From: Myxococcota bacterium
GTDB taxonomy: Bacteria > Myxococcota_A > Polyangia > HGW-17
Assembly (NCBI GenBank): GCA_018821305.1
Contig: JAHJMN010000052.1
Coordinates: forward strand, 1 to 63,547
Direction: 5' to 3'
DNA: 63,547 nt
Shown here: positions 9,128 to 17,925 of the stretch, piece by piece
Layout of the letters: each line of letters opens with the position of its first letter
Numbering within the stretch: position 1 is the first letter of the stretch
Position numbers and translations under genes: made by a program
Notes under the pieces: model-generated
Databases searched by the model: none
Told to the model about the DNA's origin: nothing
What the model saw: the letters and a program-made list of their open reading frames with translations, nothing else

Positions 9128-9358
9128 ACCGCTTGCGGAGTAAAAGGATCGAAATCGGGAAATTGAATTAAAATTACGTTCTTTTTAATTATTAATTGAT
9201 ATTGAATGGTTAACCGCTGGTCCTGACCCTGTTTACCTGACTTCCTGATTACAGGTTAAAAAAATCAGGAACACAGCAAATCAGTGGCAGAAACAGGACA
9301 TTCAGGGTCTTTCTCCTGAAGCATTTCATTCAAATAATTTACTATCATATTAATTACT
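9124..9358. repeat. B element, copy 2, right end decayed
   Basis: It starts CTAGACCGCTTGCGGAG at 9124 and keeps the inner foldback and CCTGAAGCATTTC block. The right inverted repeat has decayed to AATTACTTA, and the TAA stop of the neighbouring minus-strand gene (9354-9356) falls in that decayed end. Confidence 0.7.
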
Positions 9359-11804
9359 TATCCCCGCCTATAATGACCTGCCCCCAGACCACAAAACCAT
9401 CAGTTAATTTCATATCCGGGCCTTCAATGTTTGTCCAGGCGGCACTGATAGATGGTTTGACATACCACCATCCAAATGGAAAGTTCATTTCAAATGAAAG
9501 AAACACGTCGTGAACATTACTCATTCCAGTATTTCCTTCTTTGAATAATTTAAAACCATATCCAAATTTCAGAGTCGATTCTTTCTTTGCTATTTTAAAT
9601 GATTTTCCTAATGAGGGATTTATATAAAAGTAACTCTCGGGGCGGAGTTCCTCCTGAATACCAATAAAATAATGGATGGCCATCTGTGCCGTTAAAAAGT
9701 TAAAATCTCTGGCATAAGCTACTGAAGGCTCCAGATAAGCTGGCATGCTCATTTCCGGAACTTCCGCAAAAAAGAAAAGATATGTCTGCAGTGAGCCCTT
9801 GATTTTATTTTTACCTATTTCTTTTTCATAATTAACATAGAAATCCGATTCAAGATTAACGCCCCCTTGTCTGTTCGTCTTCAGATTTGACCCGGTTAAC
9901 TGAAAAGCGCCCCAGTATCCAATGGATAAGCCTGTCTCAAAAATTGACCAGGTAATCCCGGGAGCTAACAGCATGTGTTGATCCATCTGCGAATCTTTTG
10001 CATACAGATTTAGACCGCGAAAAACAAATGCACTGGCAACTTGAAGCTCTGCATTCAGGCCAATTCCTGATTTTTCCTCTTCATTTTCGTTTTTTTTTTC
10101 TGGAGCACTTGTTTGTGAAGGAGCTTTATCTATGAGCTCAACTTTTTTTTTAACGTTTTTTTTTTCAACTTTTTCTGGTTCGGGCTTCTCTTCAGAATCA
10201 GTGTCTGAATTATTTTTCTTTTTCAGGGCAGGTGCATCTGTAAGAAAATGGTCTTTCTGAGGAATAGGTTCGCGTAACAGCTTTCTCATATTGAGGGAGA
10301 AAAACCGGTTGAGAAATTTCTCTGTATATTCTGCAAGCCATGTATTGAGAATCTTTATTTTTGAAGCGGCGCTTTCGTCATAGGACAGCTCAATGGTCTT
10401 TCCTTTTTTAATATTATATTTAATAGATACACTTTCACGATAGCTTTCAGAGATTCCCAGTGTTGGCAGTCTTATTGTAATTGAGCGTAAAAGATGGAGG
10501 AAATAAGCACCGGAGGCACTATCAAAGGTCCTTACAGGTTCCGTTGAAACAGTAATAATTACATCAGCATTCAAAGCTTCGCTGTCAGTGAATTTTTTTA
10601 ATGTTTTTGCTGAAAAATATTGTTTTAAATTAAAACTGGTTGCTCCTATTTTGTCCAGCCCCTGAGCATCGCCTTTGATTTGCTCGAAAGAAATATTGAC
10701 TTTAAAGTCTTTCTTTTCCTGTAGCCGTAAAATGTATTTAGCGATAGAAGACATCTGTTTATCTTTTACAAGCCTGCCGAGTGTTGGTTTAACCTTGGTT
10801 TTTTGAACATAAGTCAGCCAAAGAAGACCGTAAGTTCTTTCTTTAACAGGGGATTTGGAGAATATTATCTGGTTCAAATAATTGACAGACTGTTGTTTTT
10901 TCTTTGTATATATATTGTAAAGACTTGCGGCGAGGTAGTTCCTCTTAGCAGCAGCGGGATAAATAGCTCTATTAAAACTATTTATAAAGGTTTTATCATA
11001 TTGCTCAAGAAACCGCAGTGCCGGCTTATATCTTTTTTGTGACAGGTATTTTTCAATAATGACATCCGGGGCAAAAACAAACTGTTTAGGTTTAGTTACA
11101 ATTGCAGGTTTTACGGGTCGTCTCCGGGATATAATCCGAACTGCAGGTTTTTCAGGTTCGCCAAAAGCTTTTTTTAAAATCTCCATTCGGTCATTACCTT
11201 TAAAGCCTGGTGCTTTCATAAGCGATTCACCTAATCTAGGCAAATGGTTACGAAATGCCCCCAGAGCAAGGGCCTTATAAATGTCTTTTTCCGCATAGCC
11301 AGCTTTTTTCAACATTGAAGCGGCTATTCTGAAATAGCCATACTTCATGTAGTCTGTGGAAGCAGAATTTATCATCTCAATTGATTTGGCTACCTGCCCG
11401 GCTTTTTCATAATAAAATGCTGCCAGAGCGTAACTCATTTCGCGTTCAGCATTTTGAGCCGCACTTATAAATAGCTTTTTGGATTTTTCTTTATCTCCTG
11501 CCCATAAATAGTATTCAGCTGCTTCCGATTTCTTCCCGGAATTTTCAAGTTCTAAACCTCTCTTTAGACTTGCCCGGTTTTCAAGTTTCCGACTTTCTCC
11601 AAGAAAATAATAACCGCGAGCAACTTCATACGAACGTTTCCGTTCATGGTAAAGCCCTGTATCAATCCAGCACTCACTACGGGCTGACCCGGTTTTTTCA
11701 AGGCAATATTTCTCTGCTTTATCAAACTGTTTTTTTTCTAAAAACGTATTAACGTTTGTACATCCTGAAATAAAAAACAAAAATGTAATTAATTTATATT
11801 TCAT
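9354..11804 (-). CDS. TPR-like lipoprotein with C-terminal outer-membrane beta-barrel
   Basis: Start set at 11804, where GGAGG lies 5 nt before the ATG; an upstream in-frame ATG has no such site. The 816-residue product begins with a lipoprotein signal (FLFFISGC). About 250 residues of helical TPR/Sel1-like repeats follow, recognisable by AAEYYLWAGDKEKSKKLF and ALAAFYYEKAGQVAKSIEM. Then come a mixed region, a Lys/Glu-rich linker (about 545-605), and about 220 residues rich in aromatic beta-strands (ASAFVFRGLNLYAKDSQMDQ, GLSIGYWGAFQLTG) that resemble TIGR02001-type outer-membrane barrels. Lipid anchor plus barrel in one chain is unusual. It lies 88 nt downstream of the HAD gene and may share its transcript. 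Function unknown; an assembly or transport role is only a guess. Confidence 0.75.
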   Translation of the reverse strand: MKYKLITFLFFISGCTNVNTFLEKKQFDKAEKYCLEKTGSARSECWIDTGLYHERKRSYEVARGYYFLGESRKLENRASLKRGLELENSGKKSEAAEYYLWAGDKEKSKKLFISAAQNAEREMSYALAAFYYEKAGQVAKSIEMINSASTDYMKYGYFRIAASMLKKAGYAEKDIYKALALGAFRNHLPRLGESLMKAPGFKGNDRMEILKKAFGEPEKPAVRIISRRRPVKPAIVTKPKQFVFAPDVIIEKYLSQKRYKPALRFLEQYDKTFINSFNRAIYPAAAKRNYLAASLYNIYTKKKQQSVNYLNQIIFSKSPVKERTYGLLWLTYVQKTKVKPTLGRLVKDKQMSSIAKYILRLQEKKDFKVNISFEQIKGDAQGLDKIGATSFNLKQYFSAKTLKKFTDSEALNADVIITVSTEPVRTFDSASGAYFLHLLRSITIRLPTLGISESYRESVSIKYNIKKGKTIELSYDESAASKIKILNTWLAEYTEKFLNRFFSLNMRKLLREPIPQKDHFLTDAPALKKKNNSDTDSEEKPEPEKVEKKNVKKKVELIDKAPSQTSAPEKKNENEEEKSGIGLNAELQVASAFVFRGLNLYAKDSQMDQHMLLAPGITWSIFETGLSIGYWGAFQLTGSNLKTNRQGGVNLESDFYVNYEKEIGKNKIKGSLQTYLFFFAEVPEMSMPAYLEPSVAYARDFNFLTAQMAIHYFIGIQEELRPESYFYINPSLGKSFKIAKKESTLKFGYGFKLFKEGNTGMSNVHDVFLSFEMNFPFGWWYVKPSISAAWTNIEGPDMKLTDGFVVWGQVIIGGDK

Positions 11805-11892
11805 AATACCTCCCCAGAAATCTGAGCATGGCCCATTATTAACACGCAAAAACCAGAATTTACAGGAAAAATAACATTTTGGAGCACCATGT

Positions 11893-12573
11893 TCAGTGTT
11901 TCCAGTTTAAAATTGGCCATTTGCGCTTTTTCGCAGCCCTTCGAAGTTTAGGATCCGGATTAATTGCAAAAGGAAGCCCAACATTTTCCATCATATCCAG
12001 ATCCGAAATAGAATCGGTATAAAAATAGGATTCCGATAGCAAAATTCCTTCGGTCTCAGCAAATTTCTGAGCACGCAGGGTTTTCCCCTTCCCATAACAT
12101 AAAGGGCGTTCAAATTCACCGGTAAGTCTACCTTGTGTATCTATGTTATATAAATTGGAAATGCGGTGATCAAAACCCCATTCTTCAAGAGCTAACTTTG
12201 AAAGATAAGGAGAAGAGTTAGTTATTAGAACAGCATAATGACCCATTCGCTTATGGTATTCCAGGGTCCGCAAAGCCCCCGGCATTGCACGACTTACTAT
12301 GTCACGGGAAAAAAATTTCTCTGTTATCTCTTTTACTTCTGACTCAGATGTTCCTTTATATAAGGCCAGGGCCTTGCTGTAAGCGCTGTCTATGTCAGCT
12401 ATGCCCAAGTGGTAAAGGCCAAGCCATAATAATGACTGCAAAAATTGAGTGTTGTTGATACGCTTGTTTGCCTTCTCGAACCTGGCATAAAGGTAACCGC
12501 TGTTAATATCAATAAATGTACGGTCAAAATCAAAGAACGCCGCAACCTTGATCGGTTTCATATTCATATCCAT
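11893..12573 (-). CDS. HAD-superfamily subfamily IB phosphatase (SerB-like)
   Basis: 226 residues with all HAD motifs: motif I FFDFDRTFID (nucleophile D15, acid D17), motif II LITNSS, the Lys of GKGKTLRAQ (motif III) and motif IV YTDSISDLDMM. The helical cap between motifs I and II is the type seen in phosphoserine-phosphatase-like IB hydrolases. AGGAAG sits 6-7 nt before the first ATG. It is cytosolic; the substrate cannot be told from sequence and may be a phospholipid head group or small phosphomonoester. It precedes the lipoprotein-barrel gene on the same strand. Confidence 0.85.
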   Translation of the reverse strand: MDMNMKPIKVAAFFDFDRTFIDINSGYLYARFEKANKRINNTQFLQSLLWLGLYHLGIADIDSAYSKALALYKGTSESEVKEITEKFFSRDIVSRAMPGALRTLEYHKRMGHYAVLITNSSPYLSKLALEEWGFDHRISNLYNIDTQGRLTGEFERPLCYGKGKTLRAQKFAETEGILLSESYFYTDSISDLDMMENVGLPFAINPDPKLRRAAKKRKWPILNWKH

Positions 12574-12601
12574 AGATTACTTCCTGTATCTTATTTTAAC
12601 A

Positions 12602-12685
12602 AGTTCGTGTCCTGCCCCACATTCCGAACCGAAAAATCGATATTGCTTAACTGAATTCCAATTTTTATTAAAATTGAATAAAGGA
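12602..12685. repeat. A-family fragment
   Basis: It contains the A terminus GTTCGTGTCCTG and the variant inner motif CAATTTTTATTAAAATTG, and lies between the HAD gene and a small gene. It is degenerate. Confidence 0.45.
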
Positions 12686-12721
12686 AATGCATTAGCGCGG
12701 AGTGGTACCATTCATGAGCAG

Positions 12722-12937
12722 TTATTTGCTTTTCAATTTGATGAGTAGCTTTTTCTCCTGAATGTACTCAGATACGCTTTCCTGCTCCATTTTTTTGTTC
12801 AATTTAAATATTTCAATGTCTCTCGTAGTGTAGTGAGGCTGATTCATTTTATAATCATAATCACTTATTGCATGTAGACCTTCCTTGATTTTTTCTTCAA
12901 GTTCCTCAAGTCTCTGCTTAATTTCTTCATCTGTCAT
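12722..12937 (-). CDS. Small coiled-coil protein, unknown function
   Basis: A 71-residue, highly charged protein (EEIKQRLEELEEKIKEGLHAI at the N-terminus) with heptad-like Leu/Ile spacing, so a coiled coil is likely. It is supported as a real gene by a GGAGG box 8 nt before the ATG and by lying on the same strand as its neighbours. There is no signal peptide. SlyX-like or other small coiled-coil families are possible, but no family is recognised. Confidence 0.55.
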   Translation of the reverse strand: MTDEEIKQRLEELEEKIKEGLHAISDYDYKMNQPHYTTRDIEIFKLNKKMEQESVSEYIQEKKLLIKLKSK

Positions 12938-12961
12938 CAGGGAACCTCCAGGTTAAGCAAC

Positions 12962-13070
12962 AGTTTCGTGTCCACTTGCATTCCGCGTTTCGGAATTGCT
13001 TGCCTGAAATTCAATTTTTTTCAAAATTGAGCATGTTTACGAAAAACCGTATTTCAGGACAGAATTAACT
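12962..13070. repeat. A-family variant (CAATTTT...AAAATTG subtype)
   Basis: It runs from TTCGTGTCC to TTTCAGGACA with an inner CAATTTTTTTCAAAATTG and GAGCATGTTTACGAAAA. The same subtype occurs at 39,100-39,165 and 33,525-33,570. It differs in the middle from the standard A element. Confidence 0.55.
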
Positions 13071-13186
13071 TCATTTGACGTTACCGCTCATTAGTTTTTT
13101 GTCAACGGTGACTTTGCTTAGTTGTTTAAAATATTGATTTTGATAACTGATGTTTCTGTCGAAAGGATCCAACTGACAGGGATAAG

Positions 13187-13339
13187 TAGTTCGTGTCCGG
13201 AAATTCGCTTCGCGAAGAATTTTATTAAAAATTCTATCCGGCCACTAGTAATATTTTCAACACCTTGCGGTTACTGTCCTGAACAAAAAATCGGCGAAAA
13301 ATTTGATTTTGGGTATTTCAGGACAGTAACTATTTAATT
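13187..13339. repeat. A element, full copy (inverted relative to 63.4 kb copy)
   Basis: About 150 bp, from TAGTTCGTGTCCGG to CAGGACAGTAAC. It contains the A-specific inner blocks GCTTCGCGAAG, GGCCACTAGTAAT and CACCTTGCGGTTACTGTCCTGA. It abuts the remains of a DUF4143 gene, which begins exactly at its right end. Confidence 0.75.
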
Positions 13340-13540
13340 GTAAGGAATGGAGAAGTTGTTCCAATAGAGGTAAAGACTTCATCTGGAAGAAAAATGAAAA
13401 GCATGCGTATTTTTCTTGAAGAAAAATAGAGCAGATACGGAATCAGATTGAGTGCTGACAATTTCTCAAAAGATGGAAATATTTATTCAATTCCCCTTTA
13501 TGCAACTGGATTTTTACAAAACTATCAATGGCTTGTTTGA
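13340..13540 (+). pseudogene. C-terminal remnant of a DUF4143/AAA+ ATPase gene
   Basis: The forward frame encodes VRNGEVVPIEVKTSSGRKMK, then SMRIFLEEK, an in-frame TAG at 13427-13429, then SRYGIRLSADNFSKDG, NIYSIPLYATGFL and a TGA at 13538-13540. This matches the ending of ATPase-AAA_14/DUF4143 proteins (a PIEVK...G...S...F...Y nuclease-like core followed by a 'SIPLYA' tail). The N-terminal ~300 residues are absent, and the frame begins at the border of the A element at 13187-13339. The element insertion and a nonsense mutation have therefore left a dead fragment. Confidence 0.75.
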
Positions 13541-13546
13541 GCGCTA

Positions 13547-13987
13547 CTACCAGTTGAAGACGGGGACTGTCATTTTTTGACGGCCGGGGTTTAAAGGCAT
13601 GCGGGATTTTTTCCATTCGTCTTCTTCTTCATCGATGCCTAAAACAATGGCCAGAATTAAAAGTCCCAGACCGGCAATTCCAAGGATTAAGAATAGCAAT
13701 TCATTGCCGGCTTCTTTTTCAGATCCCCTGGTATGTCCGCCTTCCATAGTCGGTTCATCTCCAGCAGGGTCATTATAGCCTCTAGCCTTCAGGTTAAAAA
13801 CCGTTGTAACAGATTCAACGGTTTTGAGATTGAGGGTAGTATCCAGAGAGGTGGATGAAAATTTGATTCCAGGAACAAAATTCTGTTTTTTTGCCGGCCT
13901 GAAAAGCCCACTGGCATTAGCTGAAGTTGTGTAGAAAAAACAAAAAGATACAAAAAGCCCTACGGCCGCAAAAAGATCTTTTTTCAT
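13547..13987 (-). CDS. Small envelope protein with signal peptide and C-terminal membrane helix
   Basis: 146 residues. The signal peptide (KKDLFAAVGLFVSFCFFY, likely cleaved after ANA) is followed by about 65 residues without family match. A strong hydrophobic segment (ELLFLILGIAGLGLLILAI) and a charged DEEEDEWKK tail complete it. An AGGT box precedes the ATG by about 8 nt. It is predicted to sit in the inner membrane with a periplasmic N-terminal part. Function unknown. It converges on the DUF4143 remnant with 6 nt between them. Confidence 0.65.
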   Translation of the reverse strand: MKKDLFAAVGLFVSFCFFYTTSANASGLFRPAKKQNFVPGIKFSSTSLDTTLNLKTVESVTTVFNLKARGYNDPAGDEPTMEGGHTRGSEKEAGNELLFLILGIAGLGLLILAIVLGIDEEEDEWKKSRMPLNPGRQKMTVPVFNW

Positions 13988-14103
13988 GGAAATACCTCGC
14001 TGGGTTAGAGTTTAAATCTCATATAATATACTGTGCCTTTTGTAAAAAGAGTAGATATTTTTTGTTATGTAAGTCGATTCAAGAACTGGGCAAGCTGATT
14101 AGA

Positions 14104-14643
14104 TTAAAATTTGAAGGAAACCGTTGCTCCGAGGTACCATTCATCAAAATCGCCTTCACTCTCGTCCCAGGAGTTGATTTGATATTTTAACTGTGCACCA
14201 ATGGCCATGAGAGGAGTGATTGAATATTCAACACCACCACCGAGTTGAACGAAGAAAGCAGAGTCGTCTCCGTCGCCGTAATCGTTTTCATAAGTCATTG
14301 TTGTGTAGCCTACAGAACCCAGACCATAGAGTTTAAGCATTGGATTTAACGGAAGATAAAAACGACCTTCAACACCGAGAGCCATACTGCTGAGATCACC
14401 AAATTCAACGGAATACATCTGGTATCTGATGGTGGCGCCAACGGCGATGTTGGGCATAATCATATAAAACCCTGAAATGTTAATCCCGATGCTTGAATCT
14501 ACTCCTTCGCAATCTCCACTGCAACCACCAAAACCGATACCGCCTTCAACGAATCCTCGTGCTTGTGGTTGTGGATTCTGAGCTGATGCTGAGAAGGGAA
14601 TCAAAATTGCTGCGAGAACAAAAGAAACTAATAGCTTTTTCAT
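14104..14643 (-). CDS. Outer-membrane beta-barrel protein (OmpA/OprF-porin-like fold)
   Basis: Start placed at 14643, just after AAGGAGTGG. 179 residues: signal peptide ending SASA, then eight or so amphipathic strands with alternating residues and Gly-rich turns (GFVEGGIGFGGCSGDCEG, INISGFYMI, GVEYSITPLMAIGAQLKYQI). The last residue is Phe (GATVSFKF), the usual C-terminal signature for Bam-dependent insertion. The length fits an eight-stranded small barrel. One Cys pair lies in an early loop. Its role is unknown. Confidence 0.8.
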   Translation of the reverse strand: MKKLLVSFVLAAILIPFSASAQNPQPQARGFVEGGIGFGGCSGDCEGVDSSIGINISGFYMIMPNIAVGATIRYQMYSVEFGDLSSMALGVEGRFYLPLNPMLKLYGLGSVGYTTMTYENDYGDGDDSAFFVQLGGGVEYSITPLMAIGAQLKYQINSWDESEGDFDEWYLGATVSFKF

Positions 14644-14898
14644 GTAAAACCACTCCTTTATTAGGTTGTTAAGGGACAATCAGACTCATGGACAGAATTT
14701 ATTCTTGTTTTATTTTTTGTCAAAATAATTTTTAGAAATCATCTTGCCTGTGAATCAATTTATTCAAGTCTGATTTTTATTAAAAATATTCTACAAGTTA
14801 AAATTTTCTCGATTGAATTATTGAGCATGGTTAGCGGCGCAAAACATGGCGTTTTAGTGACGTGAAATCAATAAGTTGTAATCAAGCAAAAACTTAGT

Positions 14899-14926
14899 TT
14901 GACAAGGGAGTGCGTCTATATACTAT
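14899..14926 (+). promoter_or_regulatory. Sigma-70-like promoter of the por-diaphorase operon
   Basis: A consensus -35 TTGACA (14899-14904) is followed after 16 nt by TACTAT (14921-14926), a close -10 match within an AT-rich TATATACTAT run. It lies 36 nt before the porC start codon. The strong match fits a highly expressed metabolic operon. Confidence 0.65.
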
Positions 14927-14961
14927 GGCGACCGTGCGCACTGCGCAGGAAGGAGTTGTCA

Positions 14962-15516
14962 ATGCTCGAATTCAGATTTCATGGTCGAGGAGGCCAGGGA
15001 AGTGTTACATCGGCGGAACTGCTGGCCATAACAGCTGTAGCCGATAACAAGTTCGCCCAGGCTTTCCCCAGTTTCGGCCCCGAACGAAGGGGTGCTCCCG
15101 TACAGGCTTTTGCAAGGATCGATGAAGAACAGATCCTTAACAGAAGCAAGGTATATACTCCCGATGTAGTTCTGGTGCTCGACTACACCCTCACCCAGAT
15201 GGTAAATGTTACCACAGGTCTCAAACCCGATGGCATTTTAATCGTAAGTACCGGAAATACACCGGAACTTGTGCGTGAGGAAACCGGCTGGAAAGGTCGG
15301 CTGGCTATCGTCGATGGCGTCAAAATAGCAATGACTCACATCAAGCGCCCGATAAACAATACGGTAATGCTCGGTGCTCTGATTAAAGCATCGGGATGTG
15401 TTTCAATGGAAAACATGAAGGAAGCTGTAAAAGAGCGTTTCGGTAAAATTGCTGCCGTTAATATGGCCGCACTTACGGAAGCTTTTGAAACAGTTACAAT
15501 TTCCGAGGGAGAATAA
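14962..15516 (+). CDS. porC: 2-oxoacid:ferredoxin oxidoreductase, gamma subunit
   Basis: 184 residues from the ATG at 14962, which follows AAGGAG; a reading that begins farther upstream would include promoter sequence. The N-terminus EFRFHGRGGQGSVTSAELLA and the following FPSFGPERRGAPVQAF are diagnostic of the gamma domain (domain III) of pyruvate/2-oxoacid:ferredoxin oxidoreductases, which helps bind coenzyme A. First gene of a seven-gene operon. Order gamma-delta-alpha-beta is the four-subunit archaeal-type arrangement. Pyruvate is the default guess for the substrate; 2-oxoisovalerate or an aromatic 2-oxoacid cannot be excluded. Confidence 0.9.
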   Translation: MLEFRFHGRGGQGSVTSAELLAITAVADNKFAQAFPSFGPERRGAPVQAFARIDEEQILNRSKVYTPDVVLVLDYTLTQMVNVTTGLKPDGILIVSTGNTPELVREETGWKGRLAIVDGVKIAMTHIKRPINNTVMLGALIKASGCVSMENMKEAVKERFGKIAAVNMAALTEAFETVTISEGE

Positions 15517-15517
15517 A

Positions 15518-15811
15518 ATGTCAAAAAACCCTTATGAACTCACCTGGAAAGAAATCCCCATCGGATTCATTCACACAGATTATATGAGTGCTAAAAAGAA
15601 CCACACCGGGTCTTGGAGATCCGAACGTCCCATCTGGAATGAAGCCCAGTGCATTAAATGCGGCGTTTGTTCGCTTTTCTGCCCTGAAGCTTGCATCGTG
15701 CAGGATGAAAAAGGTTATTTTCACGCTGACCTTGATTACTGCAAGGGCTGCGGCGTTTGTGCTCACGAATGCGTAACCGGCTGCATAGCCATGAAACCCG
15801 AGGAGGCATAA
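15518..15811 (+). CDS. porD: 2-oxoacid:ferredoxin oxidoreductase, delta (ferredoxin-like) subunit
   Basis: 97 residues, starting at ATG 15518 next to the porC stop, with GAGGGAG in the end of porC as ribosome site. It carries two [4Fe-4S] motifs, CIKCGVCSLFCPEAC and CKGCGVCAHECVTGC, in the standard C-x2-C-x2-C-x3-C pattern of bacterial ferredoxins. It passes electrons from the TPP-bound radical intermediate of the alpha/beta core outward, here probably toward the diaphorase subunits encoded downstream. Length and motif spacing are normal for PorD. Confidence 0.9.
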   Translation: MSKNPYELTWKEIPIGFIHTDYMSAKKNHTGSWRSERPIWNEAQCIKCGVCSLFCPEACIVQDEKGYFHADLDYCKGCGVCAHECVTGCIAMKPEEA

Positions 15812-15812
15812 C

Positions 15813-16988
15813 ATGGTAAAAAGAAAAGGTGTTGAAAGCTCTATTGCACTCGCTGACGCCGCTGCCATGTGCAACGTGGATGCCATCAGTGCATATCCGA
15901 TTACTCCTCAAACCCACATCGTTGAACATCTCTCCGAATGGGTAAACAACGGCGAACTCGACGCAGAATTCATTCCCGTTGAATCAGAACACAGTGCCAT
16001 GAGTGCTGCTCTCGGTACCTCCGCAATGGGCGCCCGTACATTTACAGCAACTGCATCACAGGGCCTTGCTCTCATGCATGAAATCCTGTTTATTGCTCCG
16101 GCCATGAGACTTCCTGTGGTAATGGCCGTTGCTAACCGCGCTCTTTCCGGACCTATCAGCATCTGGAACGATCACGGTGATATTATGTGTGAACGCGATA
16201 TCGGCTGGATCCAGATCTTCGCTGAAAATGGCCAGGAATGCTTCGATCTTACCCCCGCCTGTTTCAAAATAGCCGAAGATAAGCGCGTTATTTTACCGAC
16301 TATTCTCAATTTCGACGGTTTTATCGTTTCCCATATGATCGAACCCATCGAGTACTGGGAACAGGAAACCATCAATAATTTCCTGCCGGATTTCGAACCT
16401 CAGATTAAACTGGATATCCGCAATCCTTCCACTATGGGAGCTGTTGGCGTTCCTGAAATCTATTACGAAGCACGCATTGCTCAGAATGAAGCTTTACTCA
16501 ATTCAAAATCCGTCATCAAGGAAGTTTTTGAAGAAGTTACAAAAATAACAGGTAGACCTTATAACCTTGTTGAATCCTACAACATGGAAAAAGCTGAAGT
16601 AGCCCTCTTTATGATGGGATCTCTCACTGAAACCGCCATGACAGCTGTTAAAAACCTGAAAAAACGCGGTATCGAAGTTGGTATAGTACGCCCTCGACTC
16701 TGGAGACCCTACCCAACAGAAGAAATCATTGAAGCTATCGGTAATATTAAGGCTCTCGGTATCGTTGATCGCGCCATGGGATTCGGCGCCCAGTCTCATC
16801 CCGTTGCAAGTGAAGTGAAAAGCACACTTTACTCTTCAGATAAACGTCCCGTTGTTTGTGAATATGTTATCGGTCTCGGTGGTCGCGATGTAAGAATTGA
16901 AGACATCGAAGCCATGTTCTTGGAGCTTATTGAAGCTGCAAAATCCGGGAAATCCCAACCCGTTAAATACATAGGAGTGAGAGAGTAA
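15813..16988 (+). CDS. porA: 2-oxoacid:ferredoxin oxidoreductase, alpha subunit
   Basis: 391 residues, GAGGAGG just upstream. SAYPITPQTHIVE near residue 30 is the family signature in domain I; EFIPVESEHSAMSAALG-type text contains the conserved Glu of the TPP pyrimidine-binding site. Domain II begins near residue 260 (AEVALFMMGSLTETAMTAV). The size is that of four-subunit enzymes (the homodimeric type is about 1,170 residues). The gene overlaps porB by one base (TAATG). It catalyses oxidative decarboxylation of a 2-oxoacid to acyl-CoA with porB. Confidence 0.92.
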   Translation: MVKRKGVESSIALADAAAMCNVDAISAYPITPQTHIVEHLSEWVNNGELDAEFIPVESEHSAMSAALGTSAMGARTFTATASQGLALMHEILFIAPAMRLPVVMAVANRALSGPISIWNDHGDIMCERDIGWIQIFAENGQECFDLTPACFKIAEDKRVILPTILNFDGFIVSHMIEPIEYWEQETINNFLPDFEPQIKLDIRNPSTMGAVGVPEIYYEARIAQNEALLNSKSVIKEVFEEVTKITGRPYNLVESYNMEKAEVALFMMGSLTETAMTAVKNLKKRGIEVGIVRPRLWRPYPTEEIIEAIGNIKALGIVDRAMGFGAQSHPVASEVKSTLYSSDKRPVVCEYVIGLGGRDVRIEDIEAMFLELIEAAKSGKSQPVKYIGVRE

Positions 16989-17923
16989 TGGAACATTTCA
17001 ACGTATTTGCTTCAAAGCTTGTTCCGGGCAGAGAACTCTTTTCACCCGGGCACAAAGCATGTCAGGGCTGCGCACCAGCTCTGGCTATGAGATACCTGCT
17101 TAAAGCTGCAGGCCCGAATACAATCATTGCCAATGCTACCGGCTGTATGGAAATTATTTCCTCCGCATATCCGGACATCGCCTGGGGCGTTCCCTGGATT
17201 CACGTAGCATTTGAAAACGCTGCTGCTGTTGCCAGTGGCATCGAAGCTGGTATAAAAGTCCTTCAGCGTAAGGGTAAACTGGCTCCCGGTAAAATCAACG
17301 TAATCGCCATCGGCGGAGACGGCGGAACTTTCGACATTGGTCTTCAGGCTCTGTCCGGCATGCTCGAACGCGGTCATGAAGTTCTTTATCTTTGTTACGA
17401 CAATGAAGCCTACATGAACACCGGTATTCAGAGATCTTCTGCAACGCCCATGTTCTCATCCACGACAACTTCCCCCGCAGGAAAGAAAATCCCCGGTCAG
17501 GCTACAGGTAAAAAAGATCTGGCAGGTATTGCGGCGGCCCACAACGTGGGTTATGTTGCAACGGCCTGTACAAGTTATCCGTTTGATTTTATGGCAAAAG
17601 TTAAAACAGCTTTTGAAACTCCCGGATCCAAACTGATTCACATTTTCGCTCCCTGTCCTACGGGCTGGAGAAGTGCTCCCAATGAAATCATCAAACTTGG
17701 AAGACTTGCTGTTCAGACCGGTATTTTCCCCCTGTACGAATATAAAGGTGGTCAATATCATATGAGCATGGAACTTCCTTTCCTGAAACCCATTAAATCA
17801 TACATGAAGAGTCAGGGGCGTTATCGTCATCTCTCTGAAGAGCAGATTGCAATGGTTCAGGAAAACGTAACCGCACGGTATGAGTGGCTGCAGAAACTTG
17901 CCGCCGCTTCCCAGGAGGGATGA
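16988..17923 (+). CDS. porB: 2-oxoacid:ferredoxin oxidoreductase, beta (TPP-binding) subunit
   Basis: 311 residues. The TPP/Mg site is clear: IGGDGGTFDIGLQALSGML (GDG) followed by YDNEAYMNTGIQRS. Cysteines for the proximal [4Fe-4S] cluster are C25 and C28 (KACQGCAP), C53 (TGCMEII) and the C-terminal FAPCPTGWR. The APCPTGWR motif with the following LAVQTG resembles PorB rather than KorB, supporting pyruvate or a similar substrate. It is coupled to porA by a one-base overlap and followed 2 nt later by the diaphorase genes. Confidence 0.92.
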   Translation: MEHFNVFASKLVPGRELFSPGHKACQGCAPALAMRYLLKAAGPNTIIANATGCMEIISSAYPDIAWGVPWIHVAFENAAAVASGIEAGIKVLQRKGKLAPGKINVIAIGGDGGTFDIGLQALSGMLERGHEVLYLCYDNEAYMNTGIQRSSATPMFSSTTTSPAGKKIPGQATGKKDLAGIAAAHNVGYVATACTSYPFDFMAKVKTAFETPGSKLIHIFAPCPTGWRSAPNEIIKLGRLAVQTGIFPLYEYKGGQYHMSMELPFLKPIKSYMKSQGRYRHLSEEQIAMVQENVTARYEWLQKLAAASQEG

Positions 17924-17925
17924 GA

